A stretch of DNA of 64,000 nt, taken from the NCBI RefSeq assembly GCF_018118585.1, contig NZ_CP069421.1:62001-126000 (forward strand), in the 5' to 3' direction. A model generated the notes under the pieces. It was not told where the DNA came from, searched no databases, and was given only the letters and a program-made list of their open reading frames with translations. The position numbers and the translations under genes were made by a program. The stretch is from Aristaeella lactis. Its GTDB lineage: Bacteria > Bacillota > Clostridia > Christensenellales > Aristaeellaceae. This document shows positions 15,756-24,636 of this stretch, one piece after another; position 1 is the stretch's first letter, and each line of letters opens with the position of its first letter.

Positions 15756-17717
15756 TTAAGATTTCGGAAGGTTCCGGTTTATCCACAGAGGCTGCCCTTC
15801 AGCGGCAGCTTTTTTCTTTTGCTTGTTCTGATACATCAGGGAATCCGCCGCCTTGATGCAGTCATCCAGGGGGAGACGTTCCGATGCGTCTGTACGGACA
15901 GCACCGACAGAGAGACTCAGGCCGAAGGGCATTCCGGAAGCGCGGTTATACTCATCGGCGGCTGCGATGATCTCCGCACCGAGAGACCGGTTTTTTCCGG
16001 AGTCGATGATGATGAATTCATCACCGCCATAGCGCATGATAAAGGCGTTTTCGGAACAGATCCGCTGTAGAATGCGGGCGGAAACCTTCAGCGACGCATC
16101 ACCGGACTCATGGCCGAAATGGTCATTGATATACTTCATATCGTCCATGTCGATGAAAAGAACCTGAACAGAGCCCTCAGAGGCGAGCAGGTCATCATAG
16201 CGCTGCTGTCCGCAGCGTGACAGGCCGAAACGGTTATACAGACCGGTCAGCGCGTCATGAACATACAGGTCATCCAGGGTGTCATTCAGGTTGTGGAGCA
16301 GGCTCTTTTTCCGGACGTTTTCAATGGCGATCTCCAGGAAGTTCAGGATGCTCTCGTGCAGGTTATGCTTGGCGGCGGCACAGATGCCGTTCAGGACGAT
16401 ATAGCCGATGGAATAGGTGTTGTAGTGGAGCGGGTAAAAGATCAGGAACGGTTCGGTTTTCATCATGCTCTCCGGCAGGAGGTCAGAGGTGGGGAAGCGG
16501 AGTACTTCCTCCCGGCCGTTTCCGTTATCGTTGACAAGGACCATGGTGGTGTCAAAGCATTCCGCGTAATTCGGCCACATGCTCTTGTCATAGTTGTCAT
16601 AATAATACTCATTGATGCACAGGTAAACATTGTCACAGCCGAATATGGCGTGGCTCCTGCTGAAAATGCGCATCAGGTCCGGCAGATCCGCAGCCTCGAA
16701 CAGGTCTTCAGCCATCTTGTCCTGCTGGACATAAAAGGACCGGAGGAACCGGGTCTGCTGGAAATAAAGATCACGGATGACACCGCGGCGCGGCGCGTTA
16801 TGGCAGCCGCAGGATTCGGAACAGATCAGATCATAGCCGAAGGGAATCTTGCTGCGCTTTTCCTCTCCGCGAATGATATTCAGCAGCACATCCGCGGCGT
16901 AATAATCCAGTTTGCTGTGGTCGGTGTGAACGGTGGAAAGCCGCGGACTGGACAGCTCGGCGCTGGAGAGATTGTCAAACCCGCAGACCAGCACGTCCCG
17001 CGGTACGCGGATCCCGTTTTCCTGCAGCGTTTCCATGAGACCGAGGGCCATTTCATCATTTGCGCAGACGAAGGCATCCGGCAGGGGACGACCCTCGCTG
17101 ATCCAGCGGCGCGCAACGTCAACACCATCGGTGGTTCGCCAGGTGCAGTGGATGACCTCTATGTTTTCATCCGGAATGCCGTTATCCCGGCAGGCTGCCT
17201 GGAAGCCGGCCAGCCTGTCACGACCTTCTGTGCTGTTGTTCATATTGCCGGTCAGGTAAACAATATGGCGGGCGCCGTGCTCAAGGACGATATGCTCTGC
17301 CATATCATACTGCGCGCGGATATTGTCAAAATAAACCAGGGAACAGCCCTTCAGTTCGCAGCCTATGGAAACGGCAGGAATGCCGGTTTCCAGGATTTTG
17401 GCTTCAACCTTTTCCCAGGCATCCCGAAGGACGATCTGGTTGCTTTGGATCAGCAGACCGTCAAAACGGGACAGATCCGGAAGCTGGAAAACGGAGTATT
17501 CGCTCCTGTCCTTATCATTCCCCTGGTCTTTACCGAAACAGTCAAAAACGCAGATCTGTACATTGGGATGGTCAACCGTGTACTGAAGAAGCCCGTGAAG
17601 CGTATTCTCCACGAGTTCATAGTTCCAGTCCACGGTGAAAAAAGCGATCCGATACCGTCTGCCTGATCCGGGTTCAACGGTATTTGGCGGAAAGCTTCGG
17701 CCAATGATGTTATTCAC
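15756..17717 (-). CDS. Diguanylate cyclase with a LacI-type sugar-sensor module
   Basis: A 653-residue cytoplasmic protein with no membrane segment. Residues about 20-300 match the periplasmic-binding-like ligand core of LacI/GalR repressors (RIAFFTVDW, GLLIQSNQ, PDAFVCANDEMALG, VCGFDNL), but there is no helix-turn-helix. A middle region (about 300-480) has SESCGCH and probably a GAF-like fold. Residues about 485-640 form a GGDEF domain with active site RYGGDEF. The inhibitory RxxD site is absent (SENA at that place). Predicted reaction: two GTP to cyclic di-GMP, controlled by binding a small sugar-like ligand. GTG start with a modest AGCAGG site. Confidence 0.88.
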   Translation of the reverse strand: MNNIIGRSFPPNTVEPGSGRRYRIAFFTVDWNYELVENTLHGLLQYTVDHPNVQICVFDCFGKDQGNDKDRSEYSVFQLPDLSRFDGLLIQSNQIVLRDAWEKVEAKILETGIPAVSIGCELKGCSLVYFDNIRAQYDMAEHIVLEHGARHIVYLTGNMNNSTEGRDRLAGFQAACRDNGIPDENIEVIHCTWRTTDGVDVARRWISEGRPLPDAFVCANDEMALGLMETLQENGIRVPRDVLVCGFDNLSSAELSSPRLSTVHTDHSKLDYYAADVLLNIIRGEEKRSKIPFGYDLICSESCGCHNAPRRGVIRDLYFQQTRFLRSFYVQQDKMAEDLFEAADLPDLMRIFSRSHAIFGCDNVYLCINEYYYDNYDKSMWPNYAECFDTTMVLVNDNGNGREEVLRFPTSDLLPESMMKTEPFLIFYPLHYNTYSIGYIVLNGICAAAKHNLHESILNFLEIAIENVRKKSLLHNLNDTLDDLYVHDALTGLYNRFGLSRCGQQRYDDLLASEGSVQVLFIDMDDMKYINDHFGHESGDASLKVSARILQRICSENAFIMRYGGDEFIIIDSGKNRSLGAEIIAAADEYNRASGMPFGLSLSVGAVRTDASERLPLDDCIKAADSLMYQNKQKKKAAAEGQPLWINRNLPKS

Positions 17718-17771
17718 GGGAATACCTGCTTTCTGTCTTTTCCGTTCCGGGGTAGATAACGATTGGTATGC

Positions 17772-18815
17772 TTATTCGGCCTCGCCGGGGAGGGGCTGAT
17801 CGAAGGGGATCCAGGTGCTGTTGCGCAGGCACCAGATGTAATGCTTATACCGGGGATGCTTCCGCCAGCCGTTGGTGGTGGCATGGGATCCTTTAAAATC
17901 AACTTCAGTGTTCGGGTGGACTTCCATGAAACGCTGCTGCTCTTCTTCGGGAAGTCCGCGGATCATGGTGGCCCAGAACCTTTCCAGGTTTTCAAGCCCG
18001 TCGATCGGGGAAAAGTCGTGTACAGGGCAGTAGCAGATGTTCAGGTCCAGCAGCTCCGTACAGGCGGCCAGGGGGGTCAGGTCGGTGAAATAATTGGAGA
18101 ACAGTTCCGCGTATTTCAGGTGTTTGCACTGTGAGATCGGCGTCAGGTCGTGGATCTGGTTATCTCCGACGATCAGGAATTCCAGGTCCGGAAGAAACTG
18201 GAGGAACTCAAGGTCCTTGAGTTCGTTGTGGCCGAGGTCCAGCGCCTTCAGGCGGGAGCAGTACCTGATCCGCTCATACAGCTGTTTGGATGTCAGGGCA
18301 TCCGGGTCAAAAGGCTCGTTGAATGTGGAGAAGGCGGTTGCCTTTGTGGAACAATAATGGTTTTTGCCCAGCCAGACCTTCCACTCAAAGGTGATATCCG
18401 GATACTTTTCAATGAGCGGGATCATAAACTTGTAGGAAGGTCCGGTGTGGTTGGAATTGTCGATCAGCTTCAGGTTCGGGCACAGGTCAATGAAGCCCTG
18501 GAATTCCGCGTCCGGAACCCCTGTGCTCCTGACGGTGAGGTCGATCTCCGTGGATTCATCGGAGAACTGGACCTTTCCCCAGGTGGAGGTGAAATGGAAG
18601 ACGGATCCTTCCAGCATGGCGTCACGGATCTTAAGCAGGTCCGTGGGCTTGAACTTGACATTCTCAATGGTCAGTTCAGCCGGCTGGTTGTTTTTGATAT
18701 ACCTGAGCGCTTCGCTGACGGAAGAGAAGGTTTTATTCTCCGCGGCAGCGGAGCCCGCCAGCACCAGAAGAAGCAGTATAAGAAGCACGCACAGGCGGCG
18801 GAAGGAAAGTCTCAA
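17772..18815 (-). CDS. Exported leucine-rich-repeat protein
   Basis: About 347 residues with an N-terminal signal peptide ending AGSAAAE. From about residue 175 to 290 there are 4-5 leucine-rich repeats of about 22 residues (LKALDLGHNELKDLEFL, LEFLIVGDNQIHDLTPI, LKYAELFSNYFTDLTPL, LLDLNICYC). The repeat block is clearly paralogous to the one in the LRR-NAGPA fusion at 21705. The C-terminal end (HPRYKHYIW...STWIPF) also matches the segment after the LRRs there. TTG 18815 is preferred: AAGGAG lies about 11 bases upstream, while GTG 18827 overlaps that site. Likely a surface-exposed binding protein; its ligand is unknown. Confidence 0.8.
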   Translation of the reverse strand: MRLSFRRLCVLLILLLLVLAGSAAAENKTFSSVSEALRYIKNNQPAELTIENVKFKPTDLLKIRDAMLEGSVFHFTSTWGKVQFSDESTEIDLTVRSTGVPDAEFQGFIDLCPNLKLIDNSNHTGPSYKFMIPLIEKYPDITFEWKVWLGKNHYCSTKATAFSTFNEPFDPDALTSKQLYERIRYCSRLKALDLGHNELKDLEFLQFLPDLEFLIVGDNQIHDLTPISQCKHLKYAELFSNYFTDLTPLAACTELLDLNICYCPVHDFSPIDGLENLERFWATMIRGLPEEEQQRFMEVHPNTEVDFKGSHATTNGWRKHPRYKHYIWCLRNSTWIPFDQPLPGEAE

Positions 18816-18864
18816 GAAAATGTTCACTCCTTACAGATTCAGCTGAAAACATCCATTTTTTGGC

Positions 18865-18893
18865 ATTGTATCATGAACCGGGACTGTTGTCAC
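18865..18893 (-). promoter_or_regulatory. Possible promoter of the LRR gene
   Basis: On the minus strand GTGACA (18893-18888), 17-base spacer, TACAAT (18870-18865). It would let the LRR gene be expressed apart from the upstream PIG-L cassette. Confidence 0.45.
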
Positions 18894-18918
18894 TGCTATG
18901 GCAAAGAATTTACAACTC

Positions 18919-20667
18919 TTACCGGGGAATGTTTTCCATAAAGTCGTTTTTCTGTACATCGGGACCGACGGAGGTGTAATAGAGGCCGAACAGGTGATTG
19001 TCGTAAAGGTTGCCGTGGCGTTCCATGCTGAAGTAGGCCTGCTGGCTTTTGCTCTTGTCAAAGCCTTCCTTGGCAAGGAACATGGGTGTAATGACCGGAT
19101 CCTCCAGCGGCTGTTCCCAGTCCATGCGGATGGTATTTTGGTCATACAGGTGGATATAAAGCTTTTTCACGGACCAGGTACCGAATGATTCAACGGATTC
19201 CGGATCGAAATCCTCCTGCTCCGCCAGCTTCAGGCAGTCCGCGACCAGCTGGGCTGTTACCTCGTGCTGGGCATGACCGTATTCGCCGTTGAAATCCTGG
19301 GTCAGGATCACCTCGGGACGGTACTGCCGGATGACGCGGGTCAGCAGCTTTTCCGGTTCGTCGCTCCGCCAACGGGCGGCTGCTTCCTGGAAATTGTAGG
19401 TCAGGTAGTCTTCCAGGCCCAGGAATAACGGATGGTATTTCAGCCCGGCACACCACAGGCCGTTGAGGGCTTCGCGGTAGCGGAGCCTGCCGCAGTTTGC
19501 CATATACAGCACACCGATGGTCACATCATCCCGCCAGGAATAATAGGGAATGGAACCGCCGAAGAACAGGAACTCGTCATCCTGGTGGGTGGAAACCAGC
19601 AGGATATCGATCTTTTCGGGCATGGGGTCCCACTGCTGGACGGCGTGGCCCGGGAAGCCTTCCGCGTAAACCCGGAGTTCAGACAGGGCACAGGTGTCAT
19701 CGTCACCGGGCCTGAGGATCACTTTTCTTGTTTTGTCAGACAGGGAAACCGAACGCATATAGAAGCGTTCTTCCTTCAGCTCCTCGCTGATGACGCCGCC
19801 GTTTTCATCCAGTTGGGTGATGTTCAGGGAGACAGAGGGAACTTTCCACTCCAGGGTGATCAGGGACGCGTGCCCATCCTCGGGAAGCGTGATTTCCAGT
19901 GCGCCTTTCTTTGCGGTGGGGACCCAGGCGGTACTGACCTTGCCGTCTTTCAGGATACCGGGAACTCCGCCGCAGCGGCCGGTGATGTGTTTAGGCTCCT
20001 CCAGCTCCCTGCTGATATACGCGGGGGAGCGGAACAGGACAAAGGTATCTTTTTCGCCGCAGCCTTCCACGACAATCTGCTTGCGGCCGCCGGAAATCTT
20101 GTTGAGGGGAACGGCCCGGTCCAGGATCCCCGCAGCCAGCTCAGAGGCGGGCTTTTCCAGCTGTTTGACATAGGTTCGCTCGACCTTGCGGAGCGTTTCG
20201 TCCCAAACATACAGGATCAGGGCATCCACCGGTTCTTCGGTGCGGATCGTACCTGACAGGGTCAGGTATTCCTCTTTGCGGAAGGGAGCCGGCTCCGTCA
20301 GCGAAAGATCATCGCACAGGGCGTCCCGGAGCGCGGGTTCCGCGACACGGGAATCAACGGTCAGCTGGCTTTTGGGAACATAACCGAAGCCGCCGTTTTC
20401 GGGCAGGCGGACCCGATAGTATTTCCCGTTCTCATCGATGACCTCCAGGCTGTCTCCGGAAGGAACGCGGACCAGTTCAGCCGCGCCTTTGGCCGGGGAA
20501 GCGTATACAGGTGTATCCCCGCTCTTCTTTTTCGCCTGGCCGGCGCGCAGGAAGGAAAGGGGAGACATGGAAAAACGGGAATCGACGGTATTCTCTCCCA
20601 GGACCGGCAGGGCAGCCAGCGTCAGGATAAAAGCAAGAAATGCCGCGGTGATCCGTTTAAGCTTCAT
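18919..20667 (-). CDS. Exported PIG-L family deacetylase (copy 2)
   Basis: A 582-residue paralogue of the protein at 9197, with the same order: signal peptide, SH3b domain (SGDSLEVIDENGKYYRVRL, FGYVPKSQL), beta-rich middle domain, PIG-L domain. The metal site STHQDDEFLFF and EYGHAQH match copy 1, including the unusual THQDD. The C-terminal FGTWSVKKLYIHLYDQN and GLYYTSVGPD blocks are also shared. ATG 20667 follows GGTGA; an upstream in-frame GTG at 20676 is possible. The start overlaps the end of the Lgt-like gene, so translation is coupled. Predicted to deacetylate an envelope amino sugar; the substrate is unknown. Confidence 0.84.
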   Translation of the reverse strand: MKLKRITAAFLAFILTLAALPVLGENTVDSRFSMSPLSFLRAGQAKKKSGDTPVYASPAKGAAELVRVPSGDSLEVIDENGKYYRVRLPENGGFGYVPKSQLTVDSRVAEPALRDALCDDLSLTEPAPFRKEEYLTLSGTIRTEEPVDALILYVWDETLRKVERTYVKQLEKPASELAAGILDRAVPLNKISGGRKQIVVEGCGEKDTFVLFRSPAYISRELEEPKHITGRCGGVPGILKDGKVSTAWVPTAKKGALEITLPEDGHASLITLEWKVPSVSLNITQLDENGGVISEELKEERFYMRSVSLSDKTRKVILRPGDDDTCALSELRVYAEGFPGHAVQQWDPMPEKIDILLVSTHQDDEFLFFGGSIPYYSWRDDVTIGVLYMANCGRLRYREALNGLWCAGLKYHPLFLGLEDYLTYNFQEAAARWRSDEPEKLLTRVIRQYRPEVILTQDFNGEYGHAQHEVTAQLVADCLKLAEQEDFDPESVESFGTWSVKKLYIHLYDQNTIRMDWEQPLEDPVITPMFLAKEGFDKSKSQQAYFSMERHGNLYDNHLFGLYYTSVGPDVQKNDFMENIPR

Positions 20668-21685
20668 CGGATTCACCAGCTTTCGCTTTGGGATCGGTAT
20701 CCGCCCGGTCTTTCCGGAAAGAAAGATGGTACAGAACCAGCATGCAGACAGCGGTCAGCAGCATGACGCCATAGCAGACCTGCTCCAGGTGGCTGCTCAG
20801 CCAGCTGAAAACCGTTTCGGAGAAAAGACCGGAAAAACGCCAGGCTTTATCCAGGAAGTACTGGCTGAAACCGTTCAGCGCGACACACAGGAGAAAAAGA
20901 CCGGCCGGAAGCCAGGGAAGCCGCCTGCCCGCGCGGGAAAGCCGGGAGCAAAGGCGGATCAGCAGGCCGAGCATCACCAGGGCGCTGAGCAGCTGTTCAA
21001 TATGCACATAGTAGAATACAACGCCGGAGATCTTGGCGGTTTCAAAGAAAAGGCCAAAGGCGCAGAGCATGAAAAGGGCGGGCTCAATGAGGGTGCCTTT
21101 GCGGGGCACAGAAAGGACGCGCTTTCCGGCGGTGTCATGGCGGATCACGAGGATCGCGGCGATCACCGCACCGATTGTTTCCAGGGTGGAAAGGGCCAGC
21201 AGCCACTGTCCCCACTGATCCCGGACGGCGAACGGGAAAAACGCCAGGGCGGAACCGTCGGAGATCTCATCCAGACCAAAGGTTGCCATTTCAGCCAGGC
21301 CCAGATCACCGGCAAAGGCTTCCGCAAACCGCACAAAGGCGGCCAGGATACAGCAGGGTAAAGCAAAACTGTCCAGTACCGAAGGTACCGGACGTCTGGC
21401 GGCAAGGGCTGACAGTGCCACCCCCAGCACCAGGCCAACAAGGCAGCCGGTGAAGGAAAACTCTGAGGGCGCGAAACTGAACAGGCCGGCAAAAGACAGC
21501 TGATAGCTGTTAAAAAGCAGGAAGAAGGCCTTGCCGAGGATAAAGGCCAGCAGGAGGCCTGCGGCTGTGAAAGGAAGCGCGTATACAGGAGCAATATCCC
21601 TGCGCTTCAGGCCGCGGGCAAACAGGATCACCGCGGCCATACAGCCCGCGGCGATCAGAATGGGGTATAAAGTGTCTGTCATCAT
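20657..21685 (-). CDS. Lgt-like polytopic membrane protein (copy 2)
   Basis: A 342-residue protein with about 8-9 hydrophobic segments, paralogous to the one at 11997. Shared blocks include GLLLAFILGKAFFLLF (compare GTVLGLAGAKLLYFLF), ALPCCILAAFVRFAEAF (compare APGALLAALFRFAEYW) and FPFAV. Like copy 1 it lacks the Lgt catalytic signature. The C-terminus is a charged tail (about 320-342). It lies between the LRR-NAGPA gene (20 bases upstream) and the PIG-L gene (overlap). Two independent pairings with PIG-L support a joint pathway, perhaps one protein moving a lipid-linked group and the other deacetylating it. That role is inference. Confidence 0.58.
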   Translation of the reverse strand: MMTDTLYPILIAAGCMAAVILFARGLKRRDIAPVYALPFTAAGLLLAFILGKAFFLLFNSYQLSFAGLFSFAPSEFSFTGCLVGLVLGVALSALAARRPVPSVLDSFALPCCILAAFVRFAEAFAGDLGLAEMATFGLDEISDGSALAFFPFAVRDQWGQWLLALSTLETIGAVIAAILVIRHDTAGKRVLSVPRKGTLIEPALFMLCAFGLFFETAKISGVVFYYVHIEQLLSALVMLGLLIRLCSRLSRAGRRLPWLPAGLFLLCVALNGFSQYFLDKAWRFSGLFSETVFSWLSSHLEQVCYGVMLLTAVCMLVLYHLSFRKDRADTDPKAKAGESDEA

Positions 21686-21704
21686 GGCATCATGTCCGTT
21701 TCTG

Positions 21705-23609
21705 TTATTCCGCCGAGGCGAAATAGATGATATCCATCAGCTTGCGGCCTGTGCTTCCCAGGTCATTGACCTTGGCACCCTTGAAATAGAGCCAGGTGGA
21801 ATCTCCGCCGTCCAGGTTATAGGCGACGAGGACATCCTGGGTTTTGACGAGGCGGGCAAACTGGGCAATGGTCATGCCGGTGTTGCCTTTGTAGGGACCG
21901 GCACAGCAGATGACTTTGTAGTGGAGCGGCCCGGCCTGGCAGATGCAGATCCGCTGACGGTATTCATCCGCGGCCATGTTGATCCAGCGGTCGGCTCCCT
22001 GGAAATCCTCAATCAGTTCGCCGTTGTCAACCAGGGCGGGACCGAAGGAGAAGGAGTTCAGGATGGTTCCGTTATCCGGTACGGTGATAACCGCGTCTTT
22101 CACGGGCTGGTAGACGATATGGAAATCACCGTTGCTGTCGATGAGAAGTACATCCATGAAGCGGGCATCCCAGGGGCCGGGCTCATCCAGGTTATTCCGG
22201 AACAGGGTGCCCTGCCGGAGGATAAAGCCGCGGGATTTCCGCTCTGTGCTGTCATAGTAATCGCCGTTCAGCGCGACAACGGCTTTGGAACGCTCGGCGA
22301 GCGCTTCCGGACGGCGCTGGGCATTTCTTTCAAAAGAACCGTTATCCGTGGCGGACATGGTGCGCAGCTGGGAGGCGTCCTTAATATGGATATCCGCGAC
22401 CCAGTAAACACAGTCTTCAAAGAGCCCGGAATCAACTGTCACCTGGATGGTGGAGTCGGAGTAGCCGTTTTCGGTATAGCCTTCGGGAGAAGGATCCTTA
22501 CCGGGTGTGAAGTCAATGGGGAGCAGGTAATCCGTCCTGGGTTCGGCCGGCACGGGAGTGGGTTCATCAGCCGGAGCAGGGGTCGCTTCCGGTTCGGGAA
22601 CGGGCGTTTCAGCCGGTTCCTCAGCGGATGCTTCCGGTGCGGCGGCAGGCGCTTCTTCCGTCAGAGGGAAGCTGTCCTCGAAAGGAATGTATTCATAATG
22701 CGGATGGAGATGATCCTCTCCGAACATCCGAACAATGGCATCGTAATGCGGATGGCGGGTATTGCCGTAAAGGAACCTCCAGGTTCCTGCGGTGGAATAA
22801 TGGGTGGAGTCCACCTGCGTATCGGGCAGGGATTCCTTCAGGAAACGGACGATGTTGTCCGGCGGGGACTGGTTCGGAACGCGGCTGGAATAGATCCAGA
22901 GGCGCTTCAGGCTCTTCAGGTTCTGCAGGGGATCATAATCCTCCACAAAATTGAAGCAGATGTTCAGGTCCAGGAGATGATCCAGCCCGGACAGGGGGCT
23001 CAGGTCCTTGATCTTATTCTTGAACAGTTCCGCGTATTCCAGGTTTTTCAGGTCCGCAAGGGGAGAAATGTCCGTAACCTGGTTGCAGGCAACGATCAGC
23101 ACACGGAGGTTCGGAAGATCCCGGAGGAACTCCAGATCTGTGACGCTGTTGTGGCCCACGTCCAGGGCCATCAGGTTCCAGCAGTAGCGGAGGATGGAGA
23201 AGTCTTCGCTGTTATGGTGGGAAGTGGTGTTGTTATGCAGTGTGGACCAGGATGTATAGTCGGTGCGGATCAGGTGCTGGTGGTCTTTGCCCTGCAGTAC
23301 CATGGTCCAGCCCCATTTCATGCCGGGGTAGCGGGCAGCCAGGCGGTCGCACATGGCAGCAGGCATTTTGGTTTCCCACATATCAACCTGCTTCAGTCCG
23401 GTAAAACGGTCCAGGAAGGCTTCGAACGCGTCAAAATCCTGTACGACGGTATCCCCAAGGCTGATGTACTCAGCATCCAGGGGGAAGGACATCCCGTTGA
23501 ATTCAGCGGTGGTGTCCGCCGCGGGCGCGGTTTCCGCCAGGGCACAGCCGGATAAGGCAAGCAGCAGCAGAAGCAGCACCAGGAAACAGGGAAGCGTTTT
23601 ACGAAGCAT
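21705..23609 (-). CDS. Lipoprotein: leucine-rich repeats fused to NAGPA phosphodiester glycosidase
   Basis: A 634-residue lipoprotein. The lipobox LALSGC places the lipidated Cys near residue 21. Then comes an LRR region (about 135-260; LMALDVGHNSVTDLEFL, LRVLIVACNQVTDISPL), a Pro/Glu/Ala/Thr-rich linker (about 330-375), and a C-terminal NAGPA domain (about 380-634) with ALNGDYYDS, RQGTLFRN, SFGPALVDNG and AYNLDGGDSTWLYF. Start ATG 23609 follows AGAAAGGG; the longer frame to 23645 overlaps the upstream gene. It combines, in one surface-anchored chain, a binding scaffold like the protein at 17772 and an enzyme like the one at 11061. That makes a fusion of two genes that are separate elsewhere in the window. 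Confidence 0.85.
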   Translation of the reverse strand: MLRKTLPCFLVLLLLLLALSGCALAETAPAADTTAEFNGMSFPLDAEYISLGDTVVQDFDAFEAFLDRFTGLKQVDMWETKMPAAMCDRLAARYPGMKWGWTMVLQGKDHQHLIRTDYTSWSTLHNNTTSHHNSEDFSILRYCWNLMALDVGHNSVTDLEFLRDLPNLRVLIVACNQVTDISPLADLKNLEYAELFKNKIKDLSPLSGLDHLLDLNICFNFVEDYDPLQNLKSLKRLWIYSSRVPNQSPPDNIVRFLKESLPDTQVDSTHYSTAGTWRFLYGNTRHPHYDAIVRMFGEDHLHPHYEYIPFEDSFPLTEEAPAAAPEASAEEPAETPVPEPEATPAPADEPTPVPAEPRTDYLLPIDFTPGKDPSPEGYTENGYSDSTIQVTVDSGLFEDCVYWVADIHIKDASQLRTMSATDNGSFERNAQRRPEALAERSKAVVALNGDYYDSTERKSRGFILRQGTLFRNNLDEPGPWDARFMDVLLIDSNGDFHIVYQPVKDAVITVPDNGTILNSFSFGPALVDNGELIEDFQGADRWINMAADEYRQRICICQAGPLHYKVICCAGPYKGNTGMTIAQFARLVKTQDVLVAYNLDGGDSTWLYFKGAKVNDLGSTGRKLMDIIYFASAE

Positions 23610-23610
23610 T

Positions 23611-24483
23611 TTATTCGCCCTTTCTGACAATGATACAGGGGTCATCCATGGAGCCGGTGCCGGAGGTGACAGTATAGGAACCCTGGGCCAGGTAAATCAT
23701 CGGCCTTGCGCCGAGATTGTCCCGGCCGACCTCCAGGCGGCCGATGCCGCCGGTGGCTTTGGTGCAGCGTGCCTGGCGGCCGTCGGACGCGGAAGCATCG
23801 CGGGTCCAGTAGGGGCTGTGTTTGCCTTTGCCGTTGCTGTATTCAAACAGGCGCAGTTCCTTCAGCGGCATTTCCTTTCTGGAAGAACCTTCGTATTTCT
23901 TTTTCAGGTCCGTATATTCGGCCGGGTCATATCCGTTGTTCCGGATGGCCCATTCGGTACCCCAGGCACGAAGGCCGGGATTGGCCAGGATCTTTTTGAC
24001 ATTTTCCGAACCCACCAGCGTTTCGCCCAGGCCGTAGCTTTTGTTTTTGAGCTCGTCCACACTGGGCAGGAAGACCTTCCCGACACCTTCCAGGGGAAGC
24101 AGCATGGCGGCTTCATCTTCGGTGAAAGTGTCCTGGAGGAAAACGGTGTTGAGGTAGGTGCACAGGTCTGTGCGGCTGAAATCCCCTTTGAACTCATCCC
24201 GGTAGGCGGTCAGGCTTGCGTTCATGCAGCGGGCAAAGAGGATATATTCGCTCAGCAGGATGCACTTCTCATCATCCGCGGCCAGCACACGCCAGAGGAC
24301 CGGCTGGACCTGCCCGTCTGCCGTCTGGGGATACTGCCCCAGGGAAACGTAGACATATCCGTCCTCCTGGGTGTATCCGCGAAGCGCTGTCTCGGCGGAA
24401 ACACAGGCGGGAATGACGGTCATAATACAGAGGAAAAGAAGCATCAGACGAAGGAGAAAAGAGCGGTGCAAACCATGGCTCAC
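23611..24483 (-). CDS. Exported DUF6273-like protein
   Basis: A 290-residue exported protein with a signal peptide (about 1-30, ending ACVSAE). The N-terminal motif VSLGQYPQT, then PVLWRVLAADDEKCILLSEYI, is typical of DUF6273 proteins. A block YWTRDASA and a C-terminal GARPMIYL fit the same family. Its function is unknown; such domains often occur on clostridial surface proteins. GTG 24483 follows GGAGGG. It is the first gene of the minus-strand cassette, one base before the LRR-NAGPA start, and is driven by the promoter at 24541-24569. Confidence 0.7.
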   Translation of the reverse strand: MSHGLHRSFLLRLMLLFLCIMTVIPACVSAETALRGYTQEDGYVYVSLGQYPQTADGQVQPVLWRVLAADDEKCILLSEYILFARCMNASLTAYRDEFKGDFSRTDLCTYLNTVFLQDTFTEDEAAMLLPLEGVGKVFLPSVDELKNKSYGLGETLVGSENVKKILANPGLRAWGTEWAIRNNGYDPAEYTDLKKKYEGSSRKEMPLKELRLFEYSNGKGKHSPYWTRDASASDGRQARCTKATGGIGRLEVGRDNLGARPMIYLAQGSYTVTSGTGSMDDPCIIVRKGE

Positions 24484-24540
24484 GGCGTTTCTCCCTCCTT
24501 GCTTTACAGTATCTCCGGTATGTATAAACCCAGATATTAT

Positions 24541-24569
24541 ATTCTATGAAATAATAGGAAAAGTGTCAA
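24541..24569 (-). promoter_or_regulatory. Promoter of the minus-strand PIG-L/LRR cassette
   Basis: On the minus strand TTGACA (24569-24564), 17-base spacer, TAGAAT (24546-24541). Confidence 0.7.
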
Positions 24570-24601
24570 CCTGAAAGCGTCTTCCGGAACGGGGTTTCTT
24601 C

Positions 24602-24630
24602 TTTACAATCAGTAGTGAGTCTGATAAAAT
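24602..24630 (+). promoter_or_regulatory. Promoter of the rnf operon
   Basis: TTTACA at 24602-24607, 17-base spacer, TAAAAT at 24625-24630. The 33 bases between it and the divergent minus-strand -35 could hold a shared regulator site. Confidence 0.65.
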
Positions 24631-24636
24631 AAAAAT

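Noticed and set aside
21531-23555. A 674-residue plus-strand frame opposite the LRR-NAGPA gene
   Set aside because: Antisense shadow of a lipoprotein with clear LRR and NAGPA motifs; no ribosome site and no family similarity.
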